The translations under genes were made by a program, and so were the position numbers. Positions 21,001 to 28,681 of a stretch of 64,000 nt of DNA are shown one piece after another. Position 1 is the stretch's first letter; every line of letters starts with the position of its first letter. The stretch spans positions 1,240,225 to 1,304,224 of the forward strand of contig NZ_KI421500.1 in assembly GCF_000473145.1 (NCBI RefSeq). The letters are read 5' to 3'. A model generated the notes under the pieces. It was not told the DNA's origin. It ran no database searches and worked only from the letters and a program-made list of their open reading frames with translations. Source of the DNA: Leisingera daeponensis DSM 23529. GTDB lineage: Bacteria; Pseudomonadota; Alphaproteobacteria; Rhodobacterales; Rhodobacteraceae.

Positions 21001-24000
21001 GCTCCAAGTTCTTCAGGACTCGCACGAGGAGGCTCTCCGCGCTCGACACCTGTTCAGCGAAAGGGAGGCGCTCCAGATGTTCTCTCAGACGCAACCGTTC
21101 AGCCATCGGATCAAGCTCGGGCGGACGCGGTGGGTCATTTTTGTCTTGGAAGTCAAATTGTTGGATAAACAACTCGTCCAAATAGCAACTGCGCTCTGAT
21201 GGCTCGAACTTTTCGCGCCAGAATGCTACACGCGATGGGGCGAAAGGAGCCACTATTGCACTGTCGCGTAATGATAAGAATCTGATGATCTCATCGGCGA
21301 ACCCACAAAGCCGAGAGTTCTGGCGCAAACGTGCGATGGCCACGTTTGACAATTCGTCGTTAATAATCTTTGCGAAGTCGATGACTTCCGTGTCGGGACT
21401 TCCTTCATTGAGGCTTTCGTTTGGCGCCACGAACCTCCCTGAAGTGACGCGCCGCCGTTCTACATCAGCGCTGCCCATCGAAACCGGAAGGTAAATTGCG
21501 ACAAGCTTGGAAACAGGCTCGCTGGGATTACCAATCATGGTTTCGCCGTCACGGCGCGTGTAAGGCGGTTGAGCCGGATTGTTTTCGTCAATCTCGGTGA
21601 TCGCCGTCGTCAGTCTGGGCGCGGAGTGCCACGTCAACGAACTCAGTCGGCCATCCAAATTGGACACAGGGCGATCGGGAATGTCACGATGCTTCAAATT
21701 GAGGTGCAGGGTAACCCGCCACGCCGGTGCATCGTCAGACAAGAACGCGTTACACATCTGTTCTTGGTTAGCGGCACAAATAAGATCAATGTCGACCCGG
21801 CAGACAGGGCTGGGTTCCTCGGCCGCCGAAGTTACACACGCGGCCGTCACATCCTGAGAAAACATCACCGGCAAATCCGCGGCCCGGATATTGCCCGACG
21901 CCATCGGTAGCCCCCGCAGATTGAGAGTGACAAGATAGTCTTGCGTCAACTCTGTGCTTACCGAGAATTGGCCTCTTATCGTCCGATCCGACCCTTTTGG
22001 GACAAGCGCGACAGCTGATGCGTTCGAGGTCAATAGCCCCGTAGCCAGGGTGTGCGAGTAGCGGTTCTGGCGGTTAAGAAGGCAATCGGTTTGCACTTCC
22101 GTGAGTGAAAACTGATCGCGCCAGGTGCAACTGTAGACATCCTCGATATCAAACTCGCCAAACCGCAACTGTAAGTCATAGGCTGGGTCCAGATTGTTGA
22201 CAGCCAATTCAGGACGCGTCGTCTCACCGCCGATTACAAAGCTCTTGTATGCATAGCGAGCATCGGGTTGTAGCGACGCAGTGAGATCGGGATGAACGGA
22301 ATAGCTTAGGGACAGGACATCCCCGGCACTTACGTCCAAAACAGGACCATCAGGCGTTTCCCGCGCACAGACCGACCCATCCAAGATATCTACTAGTTCA
22401 AATGTATCCCCCCGTGGGAGCTGCTCGACACCACAGTCGACTGGAGCTTGGTAAGAACCATCGAGAATTCTTGACAGCTCCAACCGAATAAAAGCGGGCG
22501 GGGTCGCTGGAAACGAGATCGAATGTCCCGCGGCGACCGAGCTAGGGCAATGGGGTCTATCGGGAAACTCTTCGCAATCGTTCAGAAATTGATCGAAGGC
22601 ATGCGCCGCTGTCCGCAAACCGGGGTAGTCCCTAAAGCCGTCAGCGATCACGACGTCTCCTAGCGGTCCGGAAACCGTGGCGTCCAGCCGAAACTGACCT
22701 TCAATCGCCAGGGTACCTGTAAGGGGTGCCTCCCAAGAAATCGAGGTTTGGCTGTAAGACAGACCATCAAGCCGCGTCTGCAGATCCGCAAATGAATCAC
22801 GCATCTGGTTAATCGTCTGCATGAACCCCGGCGGCCGTCTGCGTTCCTGTTCAAGCGCTTCCGCCGCGCCCACGACGCCCGTGACGCCCGGAATCGGCGG
22901 TGTCAGTGAGCTTTCCGGACTGAACTGTACGTAGCAGGTCTGCTCGGTAGGACATGTCTCGCCCTGCCCGTAGACGACGCGCCCATAGACCGCAAAGTCA
23001 GTCAAACCGTCGCCATCCCGATCCGTTGGATAGACGTAAGTCTCACTCGATGCCGAGTTGTGCCCAACGCCGAAGAACCCAAAAGGAACGTAGCCTTCGA
23101 CACCAAAGCTGCGTGTAGACGCACTAGAGATCGCAATGTCGTTTAGTCCATAGACGTCGCCGCAGAGGTCTCCGGTCTTGTAGGTAATCGAACCGTCTGC
23201 ATGCCTGCTTGCAGCACAGTATTTCAGACCGTTACCGGTCCGAATGAGCACGTCGTCGATTCCGTCGCCAGTCACATCGATCAGCGTCGACCCGCCGCGG
23301 GTCTGCATGAAACTGTGCCCAGCTTTGATCCCGCCTGTAACGGCTTTGTCGCTCGTGTCGCCGATCGACCCAATCCCGACGAATATTGAGGCACCGGTTT
23401 CGTCGGTGTTGCTTTCGCCCAGAAGGCTGGAGCTTGTAAGCGTGCCCAGTCCAAGCCTAGAGAGCAGCCCGTCCGGAAACCCGATCCCACTTGTTGCATT
23501 CGTGTCCGCATAGGGGTTGTCGATTGTATCGTCTTGCCATTCGAGGATGCCATCTTTCGGGCAACGATCACCGATCTCGCCCGTGTATGCGAACTCAAAA
23601 ACTTGCTCTACGTGCTCGGATGGAGCGCCACCAACTAGGTCGCGCGATGTAAGATCGCCGTCGCTACCGTTGTTGTATTTCGCGTTTGCCCGGACGACCA
23701 CACGTCGCAGAACTTTGTCGAAGTTCAGGCATAAGTCGTTGCCTAAACTCAAGTCAAAAACATGGCTGCTGTACAGGACGTGATTACTCGCGTCTATTTG
23801 ATCCTCGCCAAGCCGACCTTTCAACCGTTCTGAGACGCCAGCCAGCCACTTGTTCGGGGCTGCCGCGGGATAATGCACGTCAATGCCTTCCAACCAGTGC
23901 TGATTTGCCGTTAGGAACCCGAGCTGCGCACTGGTTGTGATCCGTTCTAGGTCACGTTCCTTCCATGTGAAATCAACGTAGGTCACGCCAGAAACCGCGA

Positions 24001-25327
24001 TCCCAGAAAGAGTTTCGCTGAAGGCATCGTTATAAATGATGCGCCTTAGTCGAAGATCTTGAGTGCAAAATAGACGCAGTTCATCGGCACAGGCGAGCCC
24101 GTCCTCGTAAAGGTAACGCGCACCGGACCGGGCTGGTTGATTGTCAAATTCCTGACTGAGGCCCCACTTCCCGCTTACGGTTTGGCTTATGGTGGCTGCG
24201 GAAGGGCCACCAAGTGCCATCGTGGTCGTCAATGTCGATTGCGAATCCGGTACGAGAGCGTCGCCATCAAGTACCGCGCCGAAGAGCTGGGTGACCTTGC
24301 TGCCAGGATTCCAAACTTCCCAGAAGTAGTTATCGGGGGCGTCCCCGTACCGTCGTATGATCAGTGGTTGCGTAGCATTCCGTGTCCGGAAGACGCGCAC
24401 GCCGTGCACTCGAGGCAGAATTGGCCCACCTTTGTAGAGCGGGGGGATTTCTTTTCCCTTTGCATCCAACGCGACAAGTTCTCGCCCATTCAAGACATAG
24501 TCTTCTGTCTCGAAGCCAGGATGATAAATCGGAGAGGGCCCACGCACCTGGATTGCGCCAACGTTCAAGTGCCAACCGCGGCCAAGCACTCCTGTTCCTG
24601 TACCAGCAGAGTTGGATATGCTGAAACTTGGTCCCGGCCCCCGGCTCGGACGCAAGAGCAGTGGGAGATCGACTGAAACGCTCCCGGTTGAGTCCGGCTC
24701 GACACGTGAGATATTCAAAAGTCCTTGCAGCGGGTCGACGCTTTCTAGAGCACCATTCAGAACATCCGCTTGGAATGGTTCCGCAGATGGGAGCTTGGGG
24801 CCCGCTATGACTCCGGTAATTGCTTGAACATGGTTTCTTGATAAATTCGCGTAAGACTTCGTGGGATCGTTTTGGTTCGGTCGGTACTTTTCTGCTTTGG
24901 TCCATTTTCCCTCTACGGGATTGAAGAAAAAGACAGCGGCTTCGTCTAAGTACTGCTGCGCAATACTGCCAATGGCGATACCGACCGTAAACTGATTGAT
25001 GGCAACCTCACCGGTGTCGCCGACAGAAAGGATATAAGATGCGCAACCGAACTCCGAGGATGTCGCGTTAACCAAACGGGCAGGTGCAGCCGTTTTCTCC
25101 GAAAACACTAGTTCGGGCGTACCCTCTTCGGATACACATTCAACCGTCACCTCAAACTGCAAGTCCTCATTAATCGAACCAGTGTATTCAACGTCTAGAC
25201 CAAATGCCGAAAGAACTCGATCTTGCTTGGAAAAGTTGAGCGTCTGAACTTCCGCTCTGGCGCCTGCCGAAAACGTTACGAGCGCGGCCGAAATAGTTAA
25301 GATCTTAAAGAACTGTTTGGGCTTCAT
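12044..25327 (-). CDS. Giant secreted SpvB/FG-GAP/RHS-repeat protein with nuclease-like C-terminus
   Basis: A 4427-aa protein. Residues 1-25 are a Sec signal peptide (cleavage ARA|E). Residues about 200-260 (LPLLLRPSRGPGPSFSISNS, GRGWHLNVG) are SpvB-like, as in Tc toxin B subunits. Calcium-type FG-GAP/VCBS motifs occur near 690 (DVTGDGIDD), 765, 2266 (DINGDGFPE), 2375, 2467 and 2562. A TcdB-middle-like piece follows near 2620 (PTRTTQEITYDLHGN), then YD/RHS repeats to about 4150 (YDRLGRMIGL, WDAAGRLTRV). The RHS core FGARYYSRDLGIWASPDP lies near 4172-4190. After a hydrophobic linker the last 110 residues have an acidic helix, Asp4356 (VLDLV) and Glu4369-x-Lys4371 (AEVKSG), as in PD-(D/E)xK nucleases. 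It may be a cocoon-type toxin. Residues 830-2200 match nothing I know. Confidence 0.85.
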   Translation of the reverse strand: MKPKQFFKILTISAALVTFSAGARAEVQTLNFSKQDRVLSAFGLDVEYTGSINEDLQFEVTVECVSEEGTPELVFSEKTAAPARLVNATSSEFGCASYILSVGDTGEVAINQFTVGIAIGSIAQQYLDEAAVFFFNPVEGKWTKAEKYRPNQNDPTKSYANLSRNHVQAITGVIAGPKLPSAEPFQADVLNGALESVDPLQGLLNISRVEPDSTGSVSVDLPLLLRPSRGPGPSFSISNSAGTGTGVLGRGWHLNVGAIQVRGPSPIYHPGFETEDYVLNGRELVALDAKGKEIPPLYKGGPILPRVHGVRVFRTRNATQPLIIRRYGDAPDNYFWEVWNPGSKVTQLFGAVLDGDALVPDSQSTLTTTMALGGPSAATISQTVSGKWGLSQEFDNQPARSGARYLYEDGLACADELRLFCTQDLRLRRIIYNDAFSETLSGIAVSGVTYVDFTWKERDLERITTSAQLGFLTANQHWLEGIDVHYPAAAPNKWLAGVSERLKGRLGEDQIDASNHVLYSSHVFDLSLGNDLCLNFDKVLRRVVVRANAKYNNGSDGDLTSRDLVGGAPSEHVEQVFEFAYTGEIGDRCPKDGILEWQDDTIDNPYADTNATSGIGFPDGLLSRLGLGTLTSSSLLGESNTDETGASIFVGIGSIGDTSDKAVTGGIKAGHSFMQTRGGSTLIDVTGDGIDDVLIRTGNGLKYCAASRHADGSITYKTGDLCGDVYGLNDIAISSASTRSFGVEGYVPFGFFGVGHNSASSETYVYPTDRDGDGLTDFAVYGRVVYGQGETCPTEQTCYVQFSPESSLTPPIPGVTGVVGAAEALEQERRRPPGFMQTINQMRDSFADLQTRLDGLSYSQTSISWEAPLTGTLAIEGQFRLDATVSGPLGDVVIADGFRDYPGLRTAAHAFDQFLNDCEEFPDRPHCPSSVAAGHSISFPATPPAFIRLELSRILDGSYQAPVDCGVEQLPRGDTFELVDILDGSVCARETPDGPVLDVSAGDVLSLSYSVHPDLTASLQPDARYAYKSFVIGGETTRPELAVNNLDPAYDLQLRFGEFDIEDVYSCTWRDQFSLTEVQTDCLLNRQNRYSHTLATGLLTSNASAVALVPKGSDRTIRGQFSVSTELTQDYLVTLNLRGLPMASGNIRAADLPVMFSQDVTAACVTSAAEEPSPVCRVDIDLICAANQEQMCNAFLSDDAPAWRVTLHLNLKHRDIPDRPVSNLDGRLSSLTWHSAPRLTTAITEIDENNPAQPPYTRRDGETMIGNPSEPVSKLVAIYLPVSMGSADVERRRVTSGRFVAPNESLNEGSPDTEVIDFAKIINDELSNVAIARLRQNSRLCGFADEIIRFLSLRDSAIVAPFAPSRVAFWREKFEPSERSCYLDELFIQQFDFQDKNDPPRPPELDPMAERLRLREHLERLPFAEQVSSAESLLVRVLKNLELPREALTAHPELGEMGYRLPVKANPFDCGTIQTVPVAFEQPIYGPEAPCSYRVLMNFAMESILNLFPDDEDKNPHPKREAYEAILKDLLASETPAFDLELAITVNGRPTLISELTGSAASSVVRKIADTDPLKSTCIGSYGAHGAKGRPPTHFYPDTTTIGGAPGSTIFQRILTNRRPGRVVAFSDDVMHTVTRGAGSGDGLGHYNSLYEMEAKQDCDDMAGIGGPTAKYFGQPTPTVSIQILENNTVSGRNRVFEFEARPLDIVAFHVRLKPRQRIFSTVSTTNVAFELDGKFSILDNEPQNGPGSIPREEYVIPRSPSQIVPPNLDPVDCGEDPEINQRRLPRTCRPWTRIAWSELLLGAEYRTYSDAHKTTTDKEYSIKRRRDLLRIFPEIEIASDEFRLETERNVSQFAPIAGKQYTEPATAYSLGIAERVIAAPDFVKEDTSAIAEIDGLGQFISDFNVSVLDPLTEEALRQSNFEEALRLSYFKVREPNIAQIADAWAFWAQKSDTNGSLRESPAFGDLRYLRDTAARPVGDPKARYEQAKDACLIGAGTEDESPKFDKREFDTCEEDTSKDGAATLNLEIVDVFPLLHRFVGPTHEEQSKVYVNQLIASTDICAIPTPNTFASCWAGLDDTVFLHQPVTSDPSDSDGSGEHRVNHPTRSVSAFIGFEQPLIEEFKFDLDALMRVACNGSPSAPSSYCDELNNTSPATIDPEKFSDFFGAEDSVGPFKSSPSGPEQGEPEQEPLLVAPKPLEAGALVRAPPAVPNRPYPPNPETALHVFAPIQKTQSNAVSRNKGVDIGGLSFNTNKVYNSTRTQSLFVDINGDGFPEHLTGDGSLSGALSSPVGLLRSDWWRYFRAPNYASNLDRGAHGSGYIQTSRSDSAGAGVGLTPPTFARIHQASMDAAVSPSFNLSFESGKQQTFSDLKDFNGDGILDVLSGETVNGGVRVQLNHGNTVASASQNVAIGRGGDVIVGGDLPGHQPYRTTYSSGFGIRLGFDINSGSIRAGMGLGTRVQGSDGVLMDFTGDGRVDIVVPIRQSGKSYLAVFPNLGNGYLYGRLHDVAAWNGSETSAGETTLVDAGGAFTFGFNALYVRVVFNPAVKKASNQFRELLSVRDVNGDGFPDLARVSGAFKGATNDGGFVPNFALPDEIETVFNYSPDAAYHMLARVTSPTRTTQEITYDLHGNTGPELGRTIWVVDKVSEFDGYAPAHGAGFYADGQDIRVDTYSYNDGYFNRAEKRFYGFADVTQTTFGCDRDPSRPNECLSLFEQQQSDAPLAGYVLLQERLKQFNNRDYLTKGTVVAELITAPKTTSVANPSETAPRLESKGPLEISAAKRFAYAIEHLSTLGQIDSSDCTLPATVAQARWNHGAFLEGSILPQKWVSAGEQNKELDGGVILGSESICSSLVRDCHEVVTARACESGYLLEQTQFWAQQSGSVRNRFSDLHVLAPGIALEEGMDLSSKELIPEEVLYSASAADFDQWGQQINTYSIGDFDISASPIPHSSIHTYTSYADRNGLSAKLRTGADKPRKYPILSLAQAEMVFEGPWPTDAVDRPIRMREALYQGGKDGAVSEANVTDICQYPVALDDPHFSFRQGICREFKFEMQRVLGDGLSSLVDAQEIAYRVPGLPAGTDRYAAIQHTRVVSYDSFGNPTRTIGPLNDRSEWVDQRYSHSADAFLRTPTEIRTTRCVEDGIGVGSDSPGVPPYECDFGVGYASASEARVAITHSQVQRVDPHHGVLGGTKDANGNRILLDFDQWGRFRLLARDWGTAPRQNRAFAGNLEAALAKNAGFEGGRSWNILAAVNYGWPSASVGGFSSHTQKFSSSNAYEGASGLLDTARNVATFKDGLGRLIQSSVEAEVCDEVNQNLKRSINPKVQGNLLNLCGAAPGSRVTVGGYTDVLEREFATFEGYGGGPASDKIGPSFEELVAPSVREIPVITRNLDSGSRQSSEQHRLSTLPEFDSSPGVLATTQFAYRIVQDVLGETLTRRFQTLALSPRCALTVSRSDPRGLPTASIESQETIYRVNLGENDKPKAISATGDYDRDYSATLGHCRPIEEASQEWAEDTSDEAKAKVAYAYDALLQLVGVEYPLSGDDRAAVIVEYDRLGRMIGLKDPDSGCTEYVFDNLNNLVERRSSAYDGPEKTGCVASNSPHELRTFKYSADRVIAMTYRSFGGKGGENDQSDTVSFFYDRLPHTTAFGEILEAPRIIPNEHANQRFFDVTGKICENCIGQVTVVADRTGARSYNFNPLGQVTKETRSIVAPLTDADVSDGEPETFLPEVAFYELENSYSSFGDITLQEFNESVPTNPSSACIEAGPQTCVSRFSIGTRYAPDGTVATLLFNDQPMVRAVNDRLNRPSVRLMSDGTVSGLFYDDVDLKLNQMATITAATVGDKHKPVQITGYQYDGGGNIHGYRNVADIGDPYRSHFNFGYDGANRLIAFDAHAATNAGVMNADGAYGFDLGHRLSSRSLTISGDPGAVFAREWAYRYSNTPSKGQPVHAPNAVTFGVSTSDLRRESLFEYDDIGRLAKVRSGENGSAPGVLSDRRLDWDAAGRLTRVLGGPDDYWRDNVDFLREEYVYDFAGNRVLKIHRPILADDGERTEQEVTSIYLTPFYSRPADGRGTVQLSRGSLPVASMTPPVSETAEPRITFLYPDLAVGTITASVLATGEVTNAEHTLIARREFSPFGIELTGTALAKPDGAPGALPPVFHGKELDRTTGFSSFGARYYSRDLGIWASPDPMQADYLFGGPALGVYAPRNLSTYAFAGQNPVNLTDLDGNAAVAPLLLIGLGAYTAYEGYKAYSEGGIEGFAVFAGIEGAATVVAGPIGKAGSKFGRAAFAQSLPYLEGLLKAARSASAPQWVVNRLSGRVAEVQAAIELIDKGHTVIGTQMHARLRNGNTVVLDLVTVKEGKIFAAEVKSGGALLRGGQNQFFHEGVNVEEFFGRGTIQNLIEGGLDPSKTPDMLRRLYHGRPTP

Positions 25328-25368
25328 TCCCCCTCGCCCGAATACTATTCTGTATTCCTATTTGTTTC

Positions 25369-25779
25369 CTAATTAACTACGTTGCACCTTATCCGGTCTG
25401 AGTAAGGGTTGGATTCACTTTCACCCGGTACAAAGTCGCGGGCCACCATTTCATTATTGACGAAATCAAGAGCAACGCCTTGAATTCCGCTTTCTTCATC
25501 TCCGTACACATAAAGCACGCCGCCAGGCGACAAGCGAATATGTAGCGGAGACTGAAATTCGTCGTCGACCAACAGACGCGCTTCATCGTTTTCAACTTCG
25601 AGTCGATACGCTTGATCTCGGTAGTCGCACGTCACGGCACGGTCTCCGGAACGCCATCCGCCATCGAAGGTCTCGATCAAAGGCTCAGCTTGCTGAGCTG
25701 TCGCCGGGCCGAATGCTGCAGCCCAGGCGATCAATGGTAACGTCGTACAGCAGAGTAGCCGCTTAAGATTGCATGACAT
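25369..25779 (-). CDS. Small exported protein of unknown function
   Basis: A 136-aa protein from the ATG at 25779 (MSCNLKRLL); an in-frame ATG at 25806 would add nine residues. The first 30 residues form a signal peptide (hydrophobic LPLIAWAAAFGPATA, cleavage ATA|Q). The mature part is acidic, rich in beta-type residues, and holds one cysteine near each end (TCDYRDQ and IRCNVV), possibly a disulfide. It lies 41 bases upstream of the giant RHS gene on the same strand, so it heads that operon. It could be a secretion helper, surface partner or periplasmic protector. No family recognised. Confidence 0.65.
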   Translation of the reverse strand: MSCNLKRLLCCTTLPLIAWAAAFGPATAQQAEPLIETFDGGWRSGDRAVTCDYRDQAYRLEVENDEARLLVDDEFQSPLHIRLSPGGVLYVYGDEESGIQGVALDFVNNEMVARDFVPGESESNPYSDRIRCNVVN

Positions 25780-25806
25780 CGGTTTATCGAAGCGCAAAAG
25801 TTTCAA

Positions 25807-26082
25807 AAAATCAAGTCACCATGAGTGCCACAAGTGTCTGCTCACCGGCCACTCGAGTTCCCTCGCTGCGCTGGTTATTGTTTCGGACCAATGGTTTTGG
25901 ATCCAGCGCGAATGATGCCCGATCCGCTTGCGTGCGTTGCGCTCCAAGTTGCTGAGTTACACGGCAATCTGAGTTGTGAGGAGGTACGTGCGCGACATCT
26001 ACCGTCCCCCTTCAGGGAAAACCGCCTTGGTTGCGAAATGACTGAAAAACTGGCGTTCAACGCACTTCTTTCACCACACAGT
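25807..26082. promoter_or_regulatory. Upstream region of the RHS operon
   Basis: A 276-base gap between the small exported protein gene and the insertion sequence. It should contain the promoter of the minus-strand operon. The insertion sequence next to it may have cut off or replaced part of the original control region. I see no clear operator. Confidence 0.35.
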
Positions 26083-26136
26083 GGCGCTGTTGCACAAATC
26101 CGGGTCTGACCGCAGGGCCCCTTTCCCCGGACGGAT

Positions 26137-27115
26137 TTACTCTACGGGCACTGTGACAGGTATACCGAGAGCGGTGTAGCCGTTCAGAACGGCGATGCGA
26201 ACTTGCAGTTCGGCGACCTGGCGTTCGAAGTCTTTTGCCATCAGGGATTGGCCGAGCAGCTTGATGCAGTTCATCTTTGACTCGACCCGGCTCCGGCGGT
26301 GATATCCGCTCCACCGTCGCCAGATGGCGCGGCCGAGATACTTTGATGCGCGCAGGACTTCGTTTCGTGCCGCTGCGCCCGGGCTCGTTGGCTTCCAGGG
26401 CGTGGCATTCTTGCGGGGCGGGATAACAGCGGTGGCGCCACGGGCGGCGATCGCCTCGTGGCATTTGCGAGTGTCGTAGGCCCCGTCGGCGGTCACGGAA
26501 CCGATCTCTTCGTCTGCTGGGATTTGGTCAATGAGATCAGGCAGAATGGGCGCATCACCGATGTTGCTTCCGGTGACTTCGACGGCCCGAACCTCCAGCG
26601 TTTCCTCATCGATGCCGATGTGTATCTTGCGCCAAATGCGCCGCCTGGGGCCACCCGCTGCCCGGCAGCACATGCATGGCATGTGCGAGAGGGGGCTTAC
26701 GGGCGTTCCACTCGCCCTCACCCTCGGCCTTGATGCCGGTGCTGTCGATCAGCAGATTCAGCGGACCCACGCCGCCACGGTACGGGATAGCCACGTTCAG
26801 CTTTCGTTGGCAGCGACACAGTGTACTGAAGTCCGGCACGGCCCAGTCCAGACCGACCAGCCGCAGAAGGCTTTGCACGAAGCCCGTCGTCTGCCTCAGT
26901 GGCATGCCGAACAGTACTTTCAGGGTTAGACAGGTTTGGATCGCGGCGTCGCTGAATTGGCACCGGCGACCTCGCTTGCCAGTCGGCGGCGGCGTCCAGA
27001 TCATCCTCGGATCAAACCAGATGGTCAGAGATCCGCGTTGCTTCAGTGCTTCATTGTAAGACGACCAGTTCGTGGTCTTGTAGGGGCCCAACTGCTCATG
27101 CATCCCAGCTACCAT
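26137..27115 (-). pseudogene. IS5-family transposase, frameshifted
   Basis: The N-terminal half (from ATG 27115, MVAGMHEQLGPYKTTNW) carries the DUF772-like domain and the first catalytic Asp in LLIDSTGIK. It reads to GEWNARK near 26696. The C-terminal half resumes in another frame with GPRRRIWRKIHIGID and continues through TADGAYDTRKC (second Asp) and YHRRSRVESKMNCIK (catalytic Glu) to the stop at 26137. Between the halves, about 40 bases (26656-26695) replace two or three expected bases and shift the frame. This insert contains a perfect palindrome. The transposase is therefore inactive unless frameshifting occurs. Confidence 0.85.
26668..26686. repeat. Perfect palindrome inside the transposase
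   Basis: Arms gcacatgc and gcatgtgc flank a three-base loop. It is the centre of the roughly 40-base insertion that breaks the IS transposase reading frame. It could be a scar of a very small element or a copying error at a hairpin. Confidence 0.6.
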
Positions 27116-27206
27116 ACTGGATTCACGCAGTGAATCCCTCACCCGATTTGTGCAACAAGGCCTTTGAAAAGCCTTTGGGCGGCGATAAACCCAATTGGTC
27201 TTCTGT

Positions 27207-28400
27207 CTATACCAACTTCTCCAACAACCTCTTCGCCTTGCCCTCCAACACCAGCCGCGCATCCTGCTGCGGCTTCGACCGGGCCACCGCGGTGACGCCC
27301 TGGACGAAGTCGAAGACGCTCTCCGGCGGGCGGCCTTCCTCGGCCAGCACTGTCTCGACGATCCGCCCCGTCTCCGCCTTCGAGAACCCGCGCTTCCTGA
27401 GGAAATCCTGACGGTCCTCGTCGGACCGCGCGACGATCTTCTCCCGCGCGGCGCGGATGCCGTCGATGAAGGGCGCGGGCGAGGAGACGGCGAAGCGGCT
27501 CAGCGCCGGAGCGGCCTCGTGGGCAAAGCGCGAGGCGGCGTATTTCGAGTGCCGGATCGTGATCTCCTGGAAGTCCTCGACGCCCCAGAGGTTGCGGTTC
27601 TGGCAGACCGCGCGCAGGTAGAAGCTCGCGATGCCGAGCGTCTTGGCACCTACCTCGGAATTCCAGCAATAGAACCCCCGGAAATAGAGGTCGGGCGAGC
27701 CGTCGGGCAGCAGCCCCGCCTCGATCGGGTTGAGGTCATCGACGAGGAACAGGAACACGTCGCGGTCGGAGGCGTAGAGCGTCGTCGTTTCCTTCGTCAC
27801 GTCCACGCGCGGATTGTAGATGCCCGTCGACCAGTCGAGCACGCCCGGCACCTTCCAGCGCGTGTCACCCGTGCCGTTGCCCGCGATGCGCTGCACGGCG
27901 GAGACCAGTTCGTGGTCGTAGATGCGGCCGTAGTCAGGGCCGGTGACGGCGCGCAACTCCGTGCGGCCACCCGCAACTTCCATGGTCTTGATCTGCTCGG
28001 CCCGGTGGTTGGTCAGGCCGTTCTGCAGGTTGATCCCCGCCAGCGGCGCGGGAAGCTGCCGCAGATAGGCCGCGGGCGCACCGACGAGGCTCGAGAGCTG
28101 GCCGAAGCTCCAATGCGTCGGCGCGACGGCTTCATCCGTGCCCGGCAGGATGAGCCCGAGCTTCTCCGGGTCGTCGCGATGCACCTCGACCCGGATCGCT
28201 GCACTCTCCACCGTGCGCGTCCGGCTCCGCTCCGCCCGGCCCTTGACCGAGGCGAAAAGGTCGTCGAGCGACAGATGTCGCTCGTCATCCGGCCGCGCGA
28301 ACCACTCCGAGGACACGCGGTCCACGTTCTCGCCGCGCGACACATCCACCTTGTAGCCACCGCTGATATCGCGCCCGGCATCGATCATTTCGGTGTTCAT
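27207..28400 (-). CDS. DUF932 family protein
   Basis: A 397-aa cytoplasmic protein. The start at 28400 (MNTEMIDAG) has a GGAGG eight bases upstream, which decides it over a longer frame to 28670. LVGAPAAYLRQLPAPLAGINLQ, RAVTGPDYGRIYDHELVSAV and the later FYCWNSEVGAKTLGI are typical of DUF932 (phage/plasmid-like protein, TIGR03299-related). Members sit on plasmids, phages and islands, and their role is unknown; a link to anti-restriction or DNA metabolism has been suggested only by context. It is transcribed away from the PrtN-like gene, with a 281-base gap that should hold both promoters. Confidence 0.8.
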   Translation of the reverse strand: MNTEMIDAGRDISGGYKVDVSRGENVDRVSSEWFARPDDERHLSLDDLFASVKGRAERSRTRTVESAAIRVEVHRDDPEKLGLILPGTDEAVAPTHWSFGQLSSLVGAPAAYLRQLPAPLAGINLQNGLTNHRAEQIKTMEVAGGRTELRAVTGPDYGRIYDHELVSAVQRIAGNGTGDTRWKVPGVLDWSTGIYNPRVDVTKETTTLYASDRDVFLFLVDDLNPIEAGLLPDGSPDLYFRGFYCWNSEVGAKTLGIASFYLRAVCQNRNLWGVEDFQEITIRHSKYAASRFAHEAAPALSRFAVSSPAPFIDGIRAAREKIVARSDEDRQDFLRKRGFSKAETGRIVETVLAEEGRPPESVFDFVQGVTAVARSKPQQDARLVLEGKAKRLLEKLV

Positions 28401-28681
28401 TGGAAAACCTCCGCAACAGGCGCCGGAGGCCCGTCCTCCAGCCTTCAACCCGTCACGGCCCTCCCAGCCCGCCTCTAACTCTTTGGAACCCGTTGAAAGT
28501 CCGCAGGAGGTTCCGCCGATTTGATCGCATTCCGTCCCATTTTTACGCCACCCTGCGCCGCCGCGAACCGCCCTTTTCACGACCAGGGTCTCTTGGCCCA
28601 CCAAACGCTGCCTATCGCTCGCATTGATGGACAACACAGCTGAGGTCAGGATGCGGAGTAGAAAAAACACCGAACTGACCG

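Larger units (their letters stand above)
26083..27162 (-). mobile_element. IS5-family (IS903-like) insertion sequence, defective
   Basis: About 1.08 kb bounded by imperfect inverted repeats: tgttgcacaaatccgggt at the left end (26088-26105) and acccgatttgtgcaaca at the right end (27141-27157), both close to the outer edges. It encodes one transposase on the minus strand, broken by an internal insertion. No target duplication is obvious at the edges. It sits between the RHS operon and the DUF932 gene. Confidence 0.8.

Noticed and set aside
26076..27170. Target-site duplication flanking the IS
   Set aside because: No convincing 4- to 9-base direct repeat is present at the edges of the inverted repeats.
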